64,000 bases of DNA from Bog-756 sp963837805 (GCA_963837805.1 CAWIOU010000035.1:62001-126000), one strand, 5' to 3'. Counted from the first letter of the stretch, positions 50,268 to 59,388 are shown. Numbers and translations: made by a program. Notes: generated by a model from the sequence alone, not told the origin.

Positions 50268-50296
50268 TGGACAGGCATATAACTGTTCAGTTATGT
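50268..50296 (+). promoter_or_regulatory. Promoter/operator of the second ArsR-SRPBCC pair
   Basis: TGGACA (50268-50273), 17 nt, then TTATGT (50291-50296), and the ATG at 50304 exactly 7 nt later, implying a leaderless mRNA. ATAACT-GTTC-AGTTAT (50279-50294) is a perfect inverted repeat in the spacer and -10 box. Confidence 0.7.
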
Positions 50297-50303
50297 TCTG
50301 TCC

Positions 50304-50615
50304 ATGACCCTGTTCGAGGCGCTGGCCGAGCCGAATCGCCGGCGAATCCTCGATCTGCTGTGCCCCGGCGAACTGCCGGTGAGCGAACTCGTCGGGAGGC
50401 TGGGACTGAGCCAGCCGGCCGTCTCGAAGCACCTCCGGGTTCTCCGTGAGGCCGGCCTGGTCGAGAAGCGCGGTGATGGATCCCGCCGCCTCTACCGCGT
50501 CCAGCCCGAGCCCCTCCAGGAAGCGGTGGCCTGGCTGGAGCCGTACCGCAGGATGTGGGCAGCCCGACTGAGCGACCTCGGGCATCACCTCGATGCCATG
50601 CCGGACTCCGACTGA
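50304..50615 (+). CDS. ArsR-family transcriptional regulator
   Basis: A 103-residue winged helix: LFEALAEPNRRRILDLLCPGELPVSELVGRLGLSQPAVSKHLRVLREAGLVEKRGDGSRRLYRV. No metal-binding CxC is present. It belongs to the ArsR branch that partners SRPBCC proteins; the SRPBCC gene begins 28 nt downstream. A palindrome in its own promoter suggests autoregulation. Confidence 0.92.
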   Translation: MTLFEALAEPNRRRILDLLCPGELPVSELVGRLGLSQPAVSKHLRVLREAGLVEKRGDGSRRLYRVQPEPLQEAVAWLEPYRRMWAARLSDLGHHLDAMPDSD

Positions 50616-50643
50616 AATCCGATTCGAGACCGGGAGACAGGCA

Positions 50644-51162
50644 ATGGACGGAACCCTCACACCACTGGATGACCGACATTGGCAGCTCCGATTCGAACGA
50701 GAGCTCGCCCACCCCGTCGAGAAGGTCTGGCGGGCCGTCACCGAGCCGGCCCACCTGGCCGCCTGGTTTCCGACCACCATCGAGGGCGAGCGGGAGCGGG
50801 GTGCGGCGCTGCGGTTCTCCTTCCCCAACGGGGAGGCTCCGTCCTTCGACGGTGAAATGCTCACCTATGAGCCGCCGCGACTGTTGGAGTTCCGGTGGGG
50901 CGTGGACATCATCCGCCTGGAGCTCATCCCCGCCGGGGACGCCACCATGTTGATCCTGTCCGACACATTCGACGAACAGGGGAAAGCGGCCCGTGACGGT
51001 GCCGGCTGGCACACCTGCCTCGACGCACTCGCCCTCCACCTGGGCGGGGATCCCGACCCCAGGCGCGCCCTCGGCGGCTGGAACGAGGTCCACCCACGCT
51101 ACGTGGAACGATTCGGCCCGGCGGCGTCGACCATCGACCCCCCGGAGGGCCTCTCGATCTGA
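50644..51162 (+). CDS. SRPBCC/AHSA1-type protein
   Basis: A 172-residue START-like protein: RFERELAHPVEKVWRAVTEPAHLAAWFPTTIEGERERGAALRFSF and MLTYEPPRLLEFRWGVDIIRLELIPAGDATMLILSDTF, followed by a helix with DGAGWHTCLDALALHL. ATG 50644 is preceded by GGGAGA; the frame is open from 50593 but overlaps the regulator gene. It probably binds a hydrophobic ligand and is controlled by the ArsR protein encoded upstream. Confidence 0.88.
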   Translation: MDGTLTPLDDRHWQLRFERELAHPVEKVWRAVTEPAHLAAWFPTTIEGERERGAALRFSFPNGEAPSFDGEMLTYEPPRLLEFRWGVDIIRLELIPAGDATMLILSDTFDEQGKAARDGAGWHTCLDALALHLGGDPDPRRALGGWNEVHPRYVERFGPAASTIDPPEGLSI

Positions 51163-51236
51163 TCCGTGCCGGTGGAGCCCGGCCGATCACCGACCGTGCG
51201 CCGCTCCCCACCCGAAGGTCGGGCAGAGTAGGGACC

Positions 51237-52601
51237 ATGGCCAGTCAACGGACGATCGTCGATCGGCTCCGTCAGGTCGTCGGGATGCAGGTGATCGACG
51301 ACCCCGAGGTGATCGCGTCGTACACGACGGATTGGACGGGACGGTTCGTGGGCCACGCCGGCATCGTGGTCAGACCGGGCTCGACCGACGAAGTCGCCGG
51401 TGTCGTCCTCGCCTGCCGGGAGCTGGGCGTCCCGCTGGTTCCCCAGGGCGGGAACACCGGGCTGGTGGGTGGCGGTGTCCCCCTCCAGGGAGAGGTCGTT
51501 CTCAGCCTCCGCCGCCTGCAGATCCTCGAGCCGGTCGACGCCCTGGCCGGCCAGGTCACCGCCGGTGCCGGGACCGCCCTCGGCACCCTGCACCGTGCCG
51601 TCGGTTCAGCCGGTTGGGCCTATGGGGTCGACCTGGCCAGCCGCGACTCGGCGACCGTCGGCGGGACGGTGGCCACCAACGCCGGGGGGACCCACGTTCT
51701 CCGCTACGGCGACACCCGGGCCCAGGTGCTCGGGGTGGAGGCCGTGCTCGGGACGGGCTCGGTCATCTCCCACCTGGGTGGACTGGTCAAGGACAACACG
51801 GGGTACGACCTGCCCGGCCTGCTGTGCGGGAGCGAGGGGACGCTGGCCGTGGTGACCGCCGCCCGGCTGCGCCTGGTGCCGGCCCCGTCCTTTCGGACCG
51901 TGGCCGTGCTGGCCTTCGACACCGTCTCCGACGCGCTGACGGCGTCGGCCTCCCTGCGCCGGGCCCTGCCCACGCTGGAAGCGGCCGAGCTGTTCCTCTC
52001 GCCCGGTCTCGAATTGGTGTGCACCGTGACCGGGATGCCAAGGCCCTTCGTGCGCTCCTACCCCGTCTACCTGCTGGTGGAGGCGGCCGATCAGGCCGAT
52101 CCCACTGATGCCCTCGCCGCCGCCGTCGGCTCCGTCGACCATGTGGTCGACGTGGTGGTGGCCACCGATCCGGTACCGCGGGCCGAGCTGTGGCGCTACC
52201 GCGAAGCCCACACCGAAGCCATCAACACCCTGGGCCCACCGCACAAGCTCGACGTGACGCTGCCCCTCGGATCACTGGCCGACTTCGTCGACAGGGTGGG
52301 CGGGGCGGTACGGGCGGTGGCCCCAACCGCCCGTAGCTGGCTGTTCGGTCACGTCGGGGACGGGAACATCCATGTGAACGTGACCGGACTCCCTCCTGAC
52401 GACGATCGGGTGGACGAGGCGGTGCTCCGTCTGGTGGCGGAGTTCGGCGGGAGCATCAGCGCCGAGCACGGCATCGGCACGGCCAAGAAGCAGTGGCTCC
52501 ACCTGTCACGGAGTGCCGACGAGATCGGCGCCTTCCGGGCCCTCAAGCGGGCCCTCGACCCCGACGGAGTGCTGAATCCCAACGTGTTGTTCCCCTCCTG
52601 A
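51237..52601 (+). CDS. FAD-linked oxidase (D-lactate / D-2-hydroxyacid dehydrogenase type)
   Basis: A 454-residue flavoprotein with an N-terminal PCMH FAD-binding domain (VPQGGNTGLVGGGVPL, SATVGGTVATNAGGTHVLRYGDTRAQVLG, LLCGSEGTLAVVTAARLRL) and a C-terminal GlcD-type domain with FGHVGDGNIHVNV and SAEHGIGTAKKQWL. It oxidises a D-2-hydroxyacid such as D-lactate, glycolate or D-2-hydroxyglutarate. The exact substrate is not resolvable by motif. Its neighbour is the nickel regulator/permease pair; lactate racemase would be a nickel-pincer enzyme, so D-lactate is an attractive but unproven substrate. Confidence 0.9.
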   Translation: MASQRTIVDRLRQVVGMQVIDDPEVIASYTTDWTGRFVGHAGIVVRPGSTDEVAGVVLACRELGVPLVPQGGNTGLVGGGVPLQGEVVLSLRRLQILEPVDALAGQVTAGAGTALGTLHRAVGSAGWAYGVDLASRDSATVGGTVATNAGGTHVLRYGDTRAQVLGVEAVLGTGSVISHLGGLVKDNTGYDLPGLLCGSEGTLAVVTAARLRLVPAPSFRTVAVLAFDTVSDALTASASLRRALPTLEAAELFLSPGLELVCTVTGMPRPFVRSYPVYLLVEAADQADPTDALAAAVGSVDHVVDVVVATDPVPRAELWRYREAHTEAINTLGPPHKLDVTLPLGSLADFVDRVGGAVRAVAPTARSWLFGHVGDGNIHVNVTGLPPDDDRVDEAVLRLVAEFGGSISAEHGIGTAKKQWLHLSRSADEIGAFRALKRALDPDGVLNPNVLFPS

Positions 52602-52680
52602 CCGCGGCTTCGGGTCGGGGCGGAGCGACTTCTGTTCGACCCGACATCAACCAGTCAGCGAGCGGTGACCGACGTGGGCC

Positions 52681-53145
52681 TCACCCGTCCGAGCATTCGG
52701 CGCATCGACCGAGGATGGCGAAGTGATGCGGGTCGATGGTGAACCCGAGCTGACGCTTGGCGTTGCGGGCCAGTTCGGAGAAGAGCTCGTCTCTCGCTTC
52801 GATCCGCTTCCCGCACCGGTCGCAGACGAAGTGGGCGTGGGAGTGCGAGGCGAGCAGATAGGTGGCCGGACCATGGCCCAGATGGGAGTGCTCGATGACG
52901 CCCAGCTTCTGGAGCTCCTCCAGATTGCGGTAGATGGTGGAGAGGTGGACGTCGGGAGCCCGGGCCTGCACCGCCGAGGTGAGCTCTTCGGCGGTCAGAT
53001 GGCTGTCCGTGTCGAAGAGAATCTCGAGGATGATCCTCCGTGACGGCGTGGCCCGGCCGCCCCGGGCCCGGACCAGGGCGAACACATCGTCGACGGTCGC
53101 CGGCGGTTCACCGCCGGCCGCCGGGGAAGTGACCTGCTTGCTCAC
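52681..53145 (-). CDS. Fur-family metalloregulator, probably nickel-responsive (Nur-like)
   Basis: A 154-residue Fur-family protein: a winged helix with TPSRRIILEILFDTDSHLTAEELTSAVQARAPDVHLSTIYRNLEELQKLGVIEH, the metal region LLASHSHAHFVCDRCGK, and a structural zinc site formed by CDRC and CAEC. The H-x-H-x-H run matches the His cluster used for nickel in Streptomyces Nur, though other Fur members have similar runs. It is divergent from a NiCoT-type permease, and a TTGCGA-N5-TTGCAA site between them resembles the Nur box. Together these favour nickel over iron or zinc. Confidence 0.85.
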   Translation of the reverse strand: MSKQVTSPAAGGEPPATVDDVFALVRARGGRATPSRRIILEILFDTDSHLTAEELTSAVQARAPDVHLSTIYRNLEELQKLGVIEHSHLGHGPATYLLASHSHAHFVCDRCGKRIEARDELFSELARNAKRQLGFTIDPHHFAILGRCAECSDG

Positions 53146-53201
53146 GTCGTCAGGGTAGACCTCACCGTGTCATCCGCCCACCGATGCTGCTCCGAACCTT
53201 G

Positions 53202-53218
53202 TTGCGAAGCCCTTGCAA
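53202..53218 (+). promoter_or_regulatory. Nur-box-like operator
   Basis: TTGCGA-AGCCC-TTGCAA matches the Streptomyces Nur box (TTGCAA-N5-TTGCAA) at 11 of 12 defined positions. It lies between the divergent Fur-family and NiCoT genes. A weak promoter for the permease (TTGCGA...TAGTGT at 53224-53229) overlaps it, as expected for nickel-dependent repression. Confidence 0.7.
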
Positions 53219-53286
53219 ATGGGTAGTGTATGCGTCGAGCCCGACACCGGGGACCGACGCCGAGCCGACGAGGAGGATCCCTGCCC

Positions 53287-54438
53287 ATGGTCACGATCGA
53301 GATCGCGCCCTCGTCGGCCCCTCCCGTCGGTCGCCTGACCCAGCTCCGACGGTCCCTCAGCCCGGGCGAATGGCGCCGGGCCCGATGGATGTTCGCCTCC
53401 ATCCTGGCCCTCCACGTCATCGGGTTCGGCGTGTTCATCGCCTTCGTGGTCCCCTACCACTACAAGGGCCTCGGGATCGGGGTGAGCGTCCTGGCCTACA
53501 CCCTGGGCCTGCGCCACGCCTTCGACGCCGACCACATTGCGGCCATCGACAACACCACCCGCAAGCTGATGAACGAGCGTCGGGGGGTGGAGGGGTCGAA
53601 GCGGCCCCTGAGTGTCGGCTACTGGTTCTCGCTCGGGCATTCGACCATCGTGGTCGCCATCGGGGTTGGCATCGTGGTCGCCGAGAAGGTCGTCTTCGGA
53701 GCCGTCTCCAACACCCACTCGGGTCTCCAACAGTTCGGTGGTGTCTTCGGCACCATCGTCTCGGCGTCGTTCCTCTATGTGATCGCCGTGCTCAACGTCG
53801 TCATCCTGGCCGGGATCGTCAGGGTGTTCCGGGCCATGCGCCAGGGGACCTACGACGAGGAGGAGCTCGAGCGCCAGCTCGAGAACCGCGGGCTGATGTA
53901 CCGCTTCTTCGGCAAGTGGATGCGGTCGATCACCAAGGAATGGCAGATGTACCCGGTGGGCGTGGTCTTCGGCCTCGGGTTCGACACCGCCACCGAGGTG
54001 GCCCTGCTGGCCACCACCGCCCTGCTGGCCACCCAGCACCTGCCCTGGTATTCGATCATGTGCCTGCCCATCCTGTTCACCGCGGGCATGGCCCTGATGG
54101 ACACCCTCGACGGCTGCTTCATGAACCTCGCCTACGGTTGGGCCTTCTTCAACCCGGTGCGGAAGGTCTATTACAACCTGGCCATCACCGGCCTGTCGGT
54201 GGCCATCTGCTTCTTCATCGGCACCGTCGAGGTCCTCGGACTGCTACCCACCGAGCTCCATCTGCACGGCCGGTTCTGGGACGACATGGCCGGATTCAAC
54301 ATCAACACCGCGGGATTCATCATCGTGGGGATGTTCGTCGTGACCTGGCTGGCCGCCCTGGCCGTCTGGCGCTACGGCAGGATCGAGGAGAAGTGGAGCG
54401 CCAAGCTCAAAGGGGCCGAAGCCGCCTCATTGGGTTGA
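53287..54438 (+). CDS. Nickel/cobalt permease, NiCoT family
   Basis: A 383-residue secondary transporter for Ni2+ (and/or Co2+) with about eight TM helices. The signature RHAFDADHIAAIDNTTRK in TM II, SLGHSTIVV, and LGFDTATEVALL are the three hallmark motifs of HoxN/NixA-type carriers. A long hydrophilic loop sits in the middle (RQGTYDEEELERQLENRGLMYRFFGKWMRSITKEW). I choose ATG 53287, preceded by AGGAGG; the frame is open from 53230. With the divergent Fur-family gene it forms a regulated nickel-uptake module that could feed LarC. Confidence 0.94.
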   Translation: MVTIEIAPSSAPPVGRLTQLRRSLSPGEWRRARWMFASILALHVIGFGVFIAFVVPYHYKGLGIGVSVLAYTLGLRHAFDADHIAAIDNTTRKLMNERRGVEGSKRPLSVGYWFSLGHSTIVVAIGVGIVVAEKVVFGAVSNTHSGLQQFGGVFGTIVSASFLYVIAVLNVVILAGIVRVFRAMRQGTYDEEELERQLENRGLMYRFFGKWMRSITKEWQMYPVGVVFGLGFDTATEVALLATTALLATQHLPWYSIMCLPILFTAGMALMDTLDGCFMNLAYGWAFFNPVRKVYYNLAITGLSVAICFFIGTVEVLGLLPTELHLHGRFWDDMAGFNINTAGFIIVGMFVVTWLAALAVWRYGRIEEKWSAKLKGAEAASLG

Positions 54439-54481
54439 CCGCCTCCGAACCGGTTGGCCAGGCAGGGAGAGCGCGTCCGCC

Positions 54482-56539
54482 TCAGCTGCCGCAGGGGAGG
54501 CTCGAGTACCACCCGGGCTGGGCCTGCTTGGGCAACGTCGGGCGATGGGCCTGGGGGGGTGCGAGCGCATGGGAACGACCCAGCGACACCAGCTCGGGCA
54601 TCAGGTGCTCGCCCACCCACTGGCCGCCGGCCACCGTGAAGTGGACGCCGTCGTCGCACCGGAGCGAGACCCCGTCCACCTGGGTGGCGTACTGGCCCGC
54701 CGGTGACACCAGGGCGCCGAGGCCGATCACACTGGTCGAGGCCGGAGCCCGCTGCGCGGCCTTCTTCAGCAACGCGTTGTCCTCGGTCACCCGGACCGGG
54801 GCGTTCTCCGGCCAGGGTTGCCCGTCACCCTGCTCACCGCTGTCGTAGAAGGGGGAGGTGAGCAGGACGACGTGGGCCCCGCCCGAACCGAGCACGGCGA
54901 TCGCCCGGTCGAAGCGGGATTCGGCCCACTGGTCGAACGAAGGCTGGCCGACGTGTTGCCAGGACCCGTGGAGCTGGGTGTCCAAGGTGTCGGCCCGGGC
55001 CAGGTAGACGACCACGTCCGGGTCGAACTTCTGGACCAGCGAACGGTAGGCGGCGAACACCTGCCCGGGGTCCTTGGTCAGGCACGGTTTCCCCGGTGGG
55101 ACCGTGTACCACAGCACCCGGACCAGGCCCGCTTCGGCGACCGAGCAGCCCGGTGATCCCTCGTTGACGACCTGGGCGCCGTAGTGGGCGGCGACCGTGG
55201 ACATCCCGACCCCGAGGGAGCCGGCCATCGAGTCGCCGACGAGGAGGATCCGCACCGACCGACCGAAGGGAAGCGCATCGGTCGATCCGGCCAGGACCGG
55301 TTGGGTTTGCACGGCGGCATCGGCCGCGGGGACCAGGGCCGAGAGCGTGGGCACCAGCAGGGGCACCACCGAGACGGTGACGGCGGCCAGGGGCACGGCC
55401 ACCCACGAGCGCCAGCCGGCCAGTGCCCCTCGCCGGATCGGCGTCTCGACCAGGTGGAAGGAGGCGGCGGCGATGACCACGATGACCACCATCCGGGCGG
55501 CCAGCAGGGAGACGCCCTCCAGGTGGGTCCGCCCCGAGGTCATGACCAACAGAACCGGCAGGTACCACAGGTACATCCCGTAGGAGATCCGTCCCAGATA
55601 GGGAAACGGGGGGACCGACAGGATCCTCGTCACCGGGCTCTCCGACACCGAGGTCACGCAGGCGATCACCCCGGCGGTGGCCACGGACAAGAGGGCGAAT
55701 CCCCCGTGGAAGGTGAGGGCCGACGTCTCGGTGACCGTCCGCCACATCACCACGATGACGACGGCTCCGGTGAGACCGGCCAGCCACAGCGCCAACCGAC
55801 CGCCCCGGGTGCGTACCGGACCCCACAAGAGGCAGACCGCGGCCAGCGCCGCGCCCACCAGCAGGCTCTGGGCTCTCGTGTCGCTCCCGTAGTAGGAGCG
55901 GTTGACCGCGGTCGTCCCCACCGGGGTGACGAACGCCATCTCGAGGGCGGAGGCCAGTGCGCCCAACGAGGCCACCACGGCCACGATCACCAACTTCTTC
56001 TTCTTCTTCGCGCCCTCGTCCGACCCGGTCCGCCGGTGATGGAGCCGCAGGGCGCCCACGAGGGCCAGCACGACGAGGGGCCACACCAGGTAGAACTGCT
56101 CCTCGATGGCCAGGGACCAGGTGTGCAGGAGGGGCGAGGGGTTGGAGACCGTGTCGAAGTAGCTGGTGTGGGCGGCCACCAGATGCCAGTTGGCCACGTA
56201 TCCGACGGTGGCCAACGTGTCGCCGAGCAGGCCGGGCGAACCCAGCACCCGGGGGAGGAGGACGGCGATCGCCCCGACCACGGCGAGCATGAGGAACAGG
56301 GCGGGAAGCAGACGCCGGGCACGGCGGGCCCAGAAGGCCCGCAGCGCCACTCCCCCGGTATCCCGCCACTCGGCCAGGAGGAGCGACGTGATGAGATACC
56401 CGGACAGGACGAAGAAGACGTCGACCCCGAAGTAGCCCCCGATGGCCCAGCTGGGCTCGGCGTGGTACAGGATGACGGCGATGACCGCGAAGGCCCGCAT
56501 CCCGTCGAGGGGGGTGATCCGCCTCACCTCAGTGGACAC
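54482..56539 (-). CDS. OafA-type membrane acyltransferase with SGNH domain
   Basis: A 685-residue protein. The N-terminal acyltransferase-3 domain (~10 TMs, residues 1-375) contains PLDGMRAFAVIAVILYHAEP with the conserved His, VDVFFVLSGYLIT and HTWSLAIEEQFYLVWPL. After another TM comes an extracytoplasmic SGNH domain (~435-680) with VRILLVGDSMAGSLGVG (nucleophile Ser) and DDGVHFTVAGGQWVGE (catalytic Asp/His). Such fused enzymes O-acetylate cell-surface polysaccharides. The start is GTG 56539 with GGGAGG at 5 nt. It is convergent with the NiCoT gene and unrelated to it in function. Confidence 0.92.
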   Translation of the reverse strand: MSTEVRRITPLDGMRAFAVIAVILYHAEPSWAIGGYFGVDVFFVLSGYLITSLLLAEWRDTGGVALRAFWARRARRLLPALFLMLAVVGAIAVLLPRVLGSPGLLGDTLATVGYVANWHLVAAHTSYFDTVSNPSPLLHTWSLAIEEQFYLVWPLVVLALVGALRLHHRRTGSDEGAKKKKKLVIVAVVASLGALASALEMAFVTPVGTTAVNRSYYGSDTRAQSLLVGAALAAVCLLWGPVRTRGGRLALWLAGLTGAVVIVVMWRTVTETSALTFHGGFALLSVATAGVIACVTSVSESPVTRILSVPPFPYLGRISYGMYLWYLPVLLVMTSGRTHLEGVSLLAARMVVIVVIAAASFHLVETPIRRGALAGWRSWVAVPLAAVTVSVVPLLVPTLSALVPAADAAVQTQPVLAGSTDALPFGRSVRILLVGDSMAGSLGVGMSTVAAHYGAQVVNEGSPGCSVAEAGLVRVLWYTVPPGKPCLTKDPGQVFAAYRSLVQKFDPDVVVYLARADTLDTQLHGSWQHVGQPSFDQWAESRFDRAIAVLGSGGAHVVLLTSPFYDSGEQGDGQPWPENAPVRVTEDNALLKKAAQRAPASTSVIGLGALVSPAGQYATQVDGVSLRCDDGVHFTVAGGQWVGEHLMPELVSLGRSHALAPPQAHRPTLPKQAQPGWYSSLPCGS

Positions 56540-56813
56540 CGGGGCCTCCCAGCTCGGGCAGGGCACTGGCGACGGGATCCGCGACCGATCGGAGGCGCTG
56601 AGCCATACCGCCCGATTTCACCACCCGAACCTGCCGACGGGTGGGATCCATCGCTCGAGTCATCGAGCAGGTGCTCGGCTGCAAACCACTCCCCCCTGGC
56701 GAACCCTGAATCCCCGTTGTCAAGCGGAACCTATACCGTGGGCCCGATCCGGGCCAGCTTTCCCCCGCTCCCGGGGCCCCGTCCCCGGGCCGAGCTCGGG
56801 TCGGCCGGCTCGC

Positions 56814-58367
56814 TCACCCGGGACGCAGCTCCTGGCCCACCCGGGAGTCCATGGCGGGGCCGGGGACCTCGATCGAGCCGGCGGCGACGACCGGCGGGTC
56901 GGCCGCCGCCGGCTCGTGCCCGGGATGGGCGTTGATGAGGGTGCCACCGACCACCGCGGCCAGCACCAACGAGGCTGCCGCCCACCCGCTGGCCACCGCA
57001 TACCCGTGCACCGTGGCCCGCTCCACCGCGGCCGGGCTGCGGACATGGGAGGCCAGGTAGGCGGCCGATGCCGTGGCGGCGATGGTGTTGAGCAGGGCGG
57101 TTCCGATGGACGCGCCGATCTGCTGCGAGGTGTTGGTCGTCGCCGAGGTGATACCGACATCACGGGGTTCGGCATTGTTGGTGGCCGTGCTGATGCAGGG
57201 CACCAGCGCCAGCCCGAGCCCGAGGCCTAACAGGAGCTCGGTGGGCAGGATATGGCTCACGTAAGCGGCGTCCGGGGTCAGCCGGGTCAGGAGGGCCACC
57301 CCGAGGGCGGCGATGAGCAGGCCGGGCACCACCAGCAGCCGGGTGCGCAGGAAGGGCATCAGCCGGCTGGCCAGCTGGGTGGCCGTCAAGCCGTTGACGG
57401 CCATGAGGGGGAGAAAGGCCACACCGGTCTTGAGCGGCGAATAGTCGTCGACCGTCTGGAGCAGGTAGGTGAGCGAGAGGAACGTCCCGAACATGGCCAG
57501 CACGGCGAGAATGATGGTCAGGAAGGAGCCGGCCCGGTTCCGATCGGCCAGGATCCGCAGGGGGAGGAGCGGGTTGGCCACCTTGGCCTGCACCAGCACG
57601 AAGATCGAGAGCAGGGCGACCGATGCGACCAGTGGGCCGATGACCCGGGGCGAGCTCCAACCCACCGTGGCCGCCTCGCCGAGCCCGTAGACCAGGGCCA
57701 CCAGTCCGCTGCACCCGAGGATGGCGCCGGGGATGTCCAACCGCACCCCGGGCTGGCCGGAGCGCTTGGGGATCATGGTGAACGCCCCGAAGGCCACCAC
57801 GGCGGCGATGGGCAGGTTCACGTACAGGCACCAGCGCCAGTCGACGTACTGGGTGAGGAACCCTCCGAGGATGAGCCCGAAGGCGGCACCCCCCACGGCG
57901 ATGGCCACATAGATACCGAAGGCCCGTCCCCGCTCGCGGGGATCGGTGAAGGTGGTGGCCAACAGCGAGAGCACCGACGGGGCCAGCAGGGCCCCGAACG
58001 ACCCCTGGAGGGCGCGGGCACCGATGAGCATGCCGGTGGTCTGGGCGGCGCCGCCGAGGGCGGACGCGGCGGCAAAGCCGATGACGCCGATGATCAGGGT
58101 CCGCTTGGGTCCGATGAGGTCGCTGATCCGACCGCCGAGGAGCAGAAGGCCACCGAATCCCAACGTGTAGGCCGTCACCACCCACTGCCGGTCGGCGTTG
58201 GAGAATCCGAGCGACCGCTGCGCCGACGGCAGGGCGATGATCATGATGGTCGAGTCGAGCACCACCATCAGCTGCGCCCCGGCGATGACGACCAGGATCC
58301 ACCAATGGGCCCGGGTGGGCCCGCCGGCTGCCACCGGCGCGGTGCCCTCGACCTCGACCCCGGTCAC
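56814..58367 (-). CDS. MFS drug exporter, DHA2 (EmrB/QacA) family
   Basis: A 517-residue, 14-TM antiporter. Motif C-type and family hallmarks include LMVVLDSTIMIIALPSAQRSLGFS, WVVTAYTLGFGGLLLLGGRISDLIGPKRTLIIG (motif A) and ALQGSFGALLAPSVLSLL. It would export lipophilic compounds using the proton gradient. The start is a GTG at 58367. No adjacent regulator is seen. The 270-bp gap before the acyltransferase gene holds nothing I can identify. Confidence 0.93.
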   Translation of the reverse strand: MTGVEVEGTAPVAAGGPTRAHWWILVVIAGAQLMVVLDSTIMIIALPSAQRSLGFSNADRQWVVTAYTLGFGGLLLLGGRISDLIGPKRTLIIGVIGFAAASALGGAAQTTGMLIGARALQGSFGALLAPSVLSLLATTFTDPRERGRAFGIYVAIAVGGAAFGLILGGFLTQYVDWRWCLYVNLPIAAVVAFGAFTMIPKRSGQPGVRLDIPGAILGCSGLVALVYGLGEAATVGWSSPRVIGPLVASVALLSIFVLVQAKVANPLLPLRILADRNRAGSFLTIILAVLAMFGTFLSLTYLLQTVDDYSPLKTGVAFLPLMAVNGLTATQLASRLMPFLRTRLLVVPGLLIAALGVALLTRLTPDAAYVSHILPTELLLGLGLGLALVPCISTATNNAEPRDVGITSATTNTSQQIGASIGTALLNTIAATASAAYLASHVRSPAAVERATVHGYAVASGWAAASLVLAAVVGGTLINAHPGHEPAAADPPVVAAGSIEVPGPAMDSRVGQELRPG

Positions 58368-58524
58368 CGATCAGGACCCGGGGAACATCCGGTGCAGGGT
58401 ATCGGGACCGGCGATCACGCGGTCATCCTAGCGATCGGGTCTCCGGGGTCGTCCCCACTCCGGCCCGTCGTCGGCCCGGTGGGACGCCCGGTCGGACACG
58501 GTGGGCCGGAGAACCGGCGTCCGC

Positions 58525-59388
58525 TCAGTGGGGCACGTAGTCGAAGGTGTTCGGATCGGGTCCGGTGCGCTCGTTCCTGTTCAAGCCGGTGATGGCGTCC
58601 ATGTCCGCGGCTCCCAGTTCGAAGTCGAAGATCTCGAAGTTCTCCTGCATCCTGGCCGGCGTGACCGACTTGGGGAACACGATGTCGCCTCGCTGGACGT
58701 GCCAGCGGAGCACCACCTGCGCCGGCGTCCGGCCGACGCCGGCGGCGACCTCCTGGATGGTGGGGTCTCCGAGCACCCGGCCCTGGGCGATCGGGGACCA
58801 CGCCTCGGTGGCGATCCCGTGGGCGGTGTCGTACCCCCGCACCCGGTCCTGGGTGAGGTACGGGTGCACCTCGATCTGGTTCACCGCCGGTACGACCTCG
58901 GTCTCGTCCAGGAGCCGGTCCAGATGCTCGGGCTCGAAGTTCGACACGCCGATCGACCGGGCCCGCCCGTCGCCGTGGAACTCGATCATGGCCTTCCAGG
59001 TGGACACGAAATCGCCGTCGTAGAGCGTCGGCAGTGGCCAATGGATCAGGAACAGGTCGACGTACTCGAAGCCGAGCTCGCCGAGGCTCCGGTCGAAGGC
59101 GCGACGGGCGGCGTCCGGCCGGTGGAACCCGTTGTTGAGCTTGCTGGTCACGAAGACCTCGGCCCGGTCGAGACCGGACCGGGCGACGGCCCGGCCGACC
59201 CCTCGCTCGTTGCCGTACATCTCGGCGGTGTCGATGTGCCGGTAGCCGATCCCGAGCGCGGCGGCGGTGGCTGCTTCGGTGTCCGCCGGTGGAATCTGGA
59301 ACACCCCGAACCCGAGTTGGGGGATGGAGTGACCGTCGTTCAGCGTGAGGGCGGGAACGTATCCGGGGCTGGTGTCGGGCGGGGTCAC
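58525..59388 (-). CDS. Aldo/keto reductase (AKR5-like)
   Basis: A 287-residue NADPH-dependent reductase. Catalytic residues lie in YRHIDTAEMYGNERGVG (Asp, Tyr), VTSKLNNG (Lys) and LFLIHWPLP (His); SIGVSNFEPEHL and the C-terminal IVFPKSVTPARMQENFEIFDF (NADPH 2'-phosphate recognition) complete the fold. GTG 59388 has GAGG at 8 nt and lies 10 nt after the cupin gene, so both are in one operon. The longer frame to 59442 would overlap the cupin gene. Substrate is likely a small ketone or 2,5-diketo-type sugar acid, unproven. Confidence 0.92.
   Translation of the reverse strand: MTPPDTSPGYVPALTLNDGHSIPQLGFGVFQIPPADTEAATAAALGIGYRHIDTAEMYGNERGVGRAVARSGLDRAEVFVTSKLNNGFHRPDAARRAFDRSLGELGFEYVDLFLIHWPLPTLYDGDFVSTWKAMIEFHGDGRARSIGVSNFEPEHLDRLLDETEVVPAVNQIEVHPYLTQDRVRGYDTAHGIATEAWSPIAQGRVLGDPTIQEVAAGVGRTPAQVVLRWHVQRGDIVFPKSVTPARMQENFEIFDFELGAADMDAITGLNRNERTGPDPNTFDYVPH

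Noticed and set aside
53230..53286. Upstream ATG for the NiCoT permease
   Set aside because: It would translate the promoter region next to the Nur box and has no ribosome binding site; AGGAGG precedes the later ATG at 53287.
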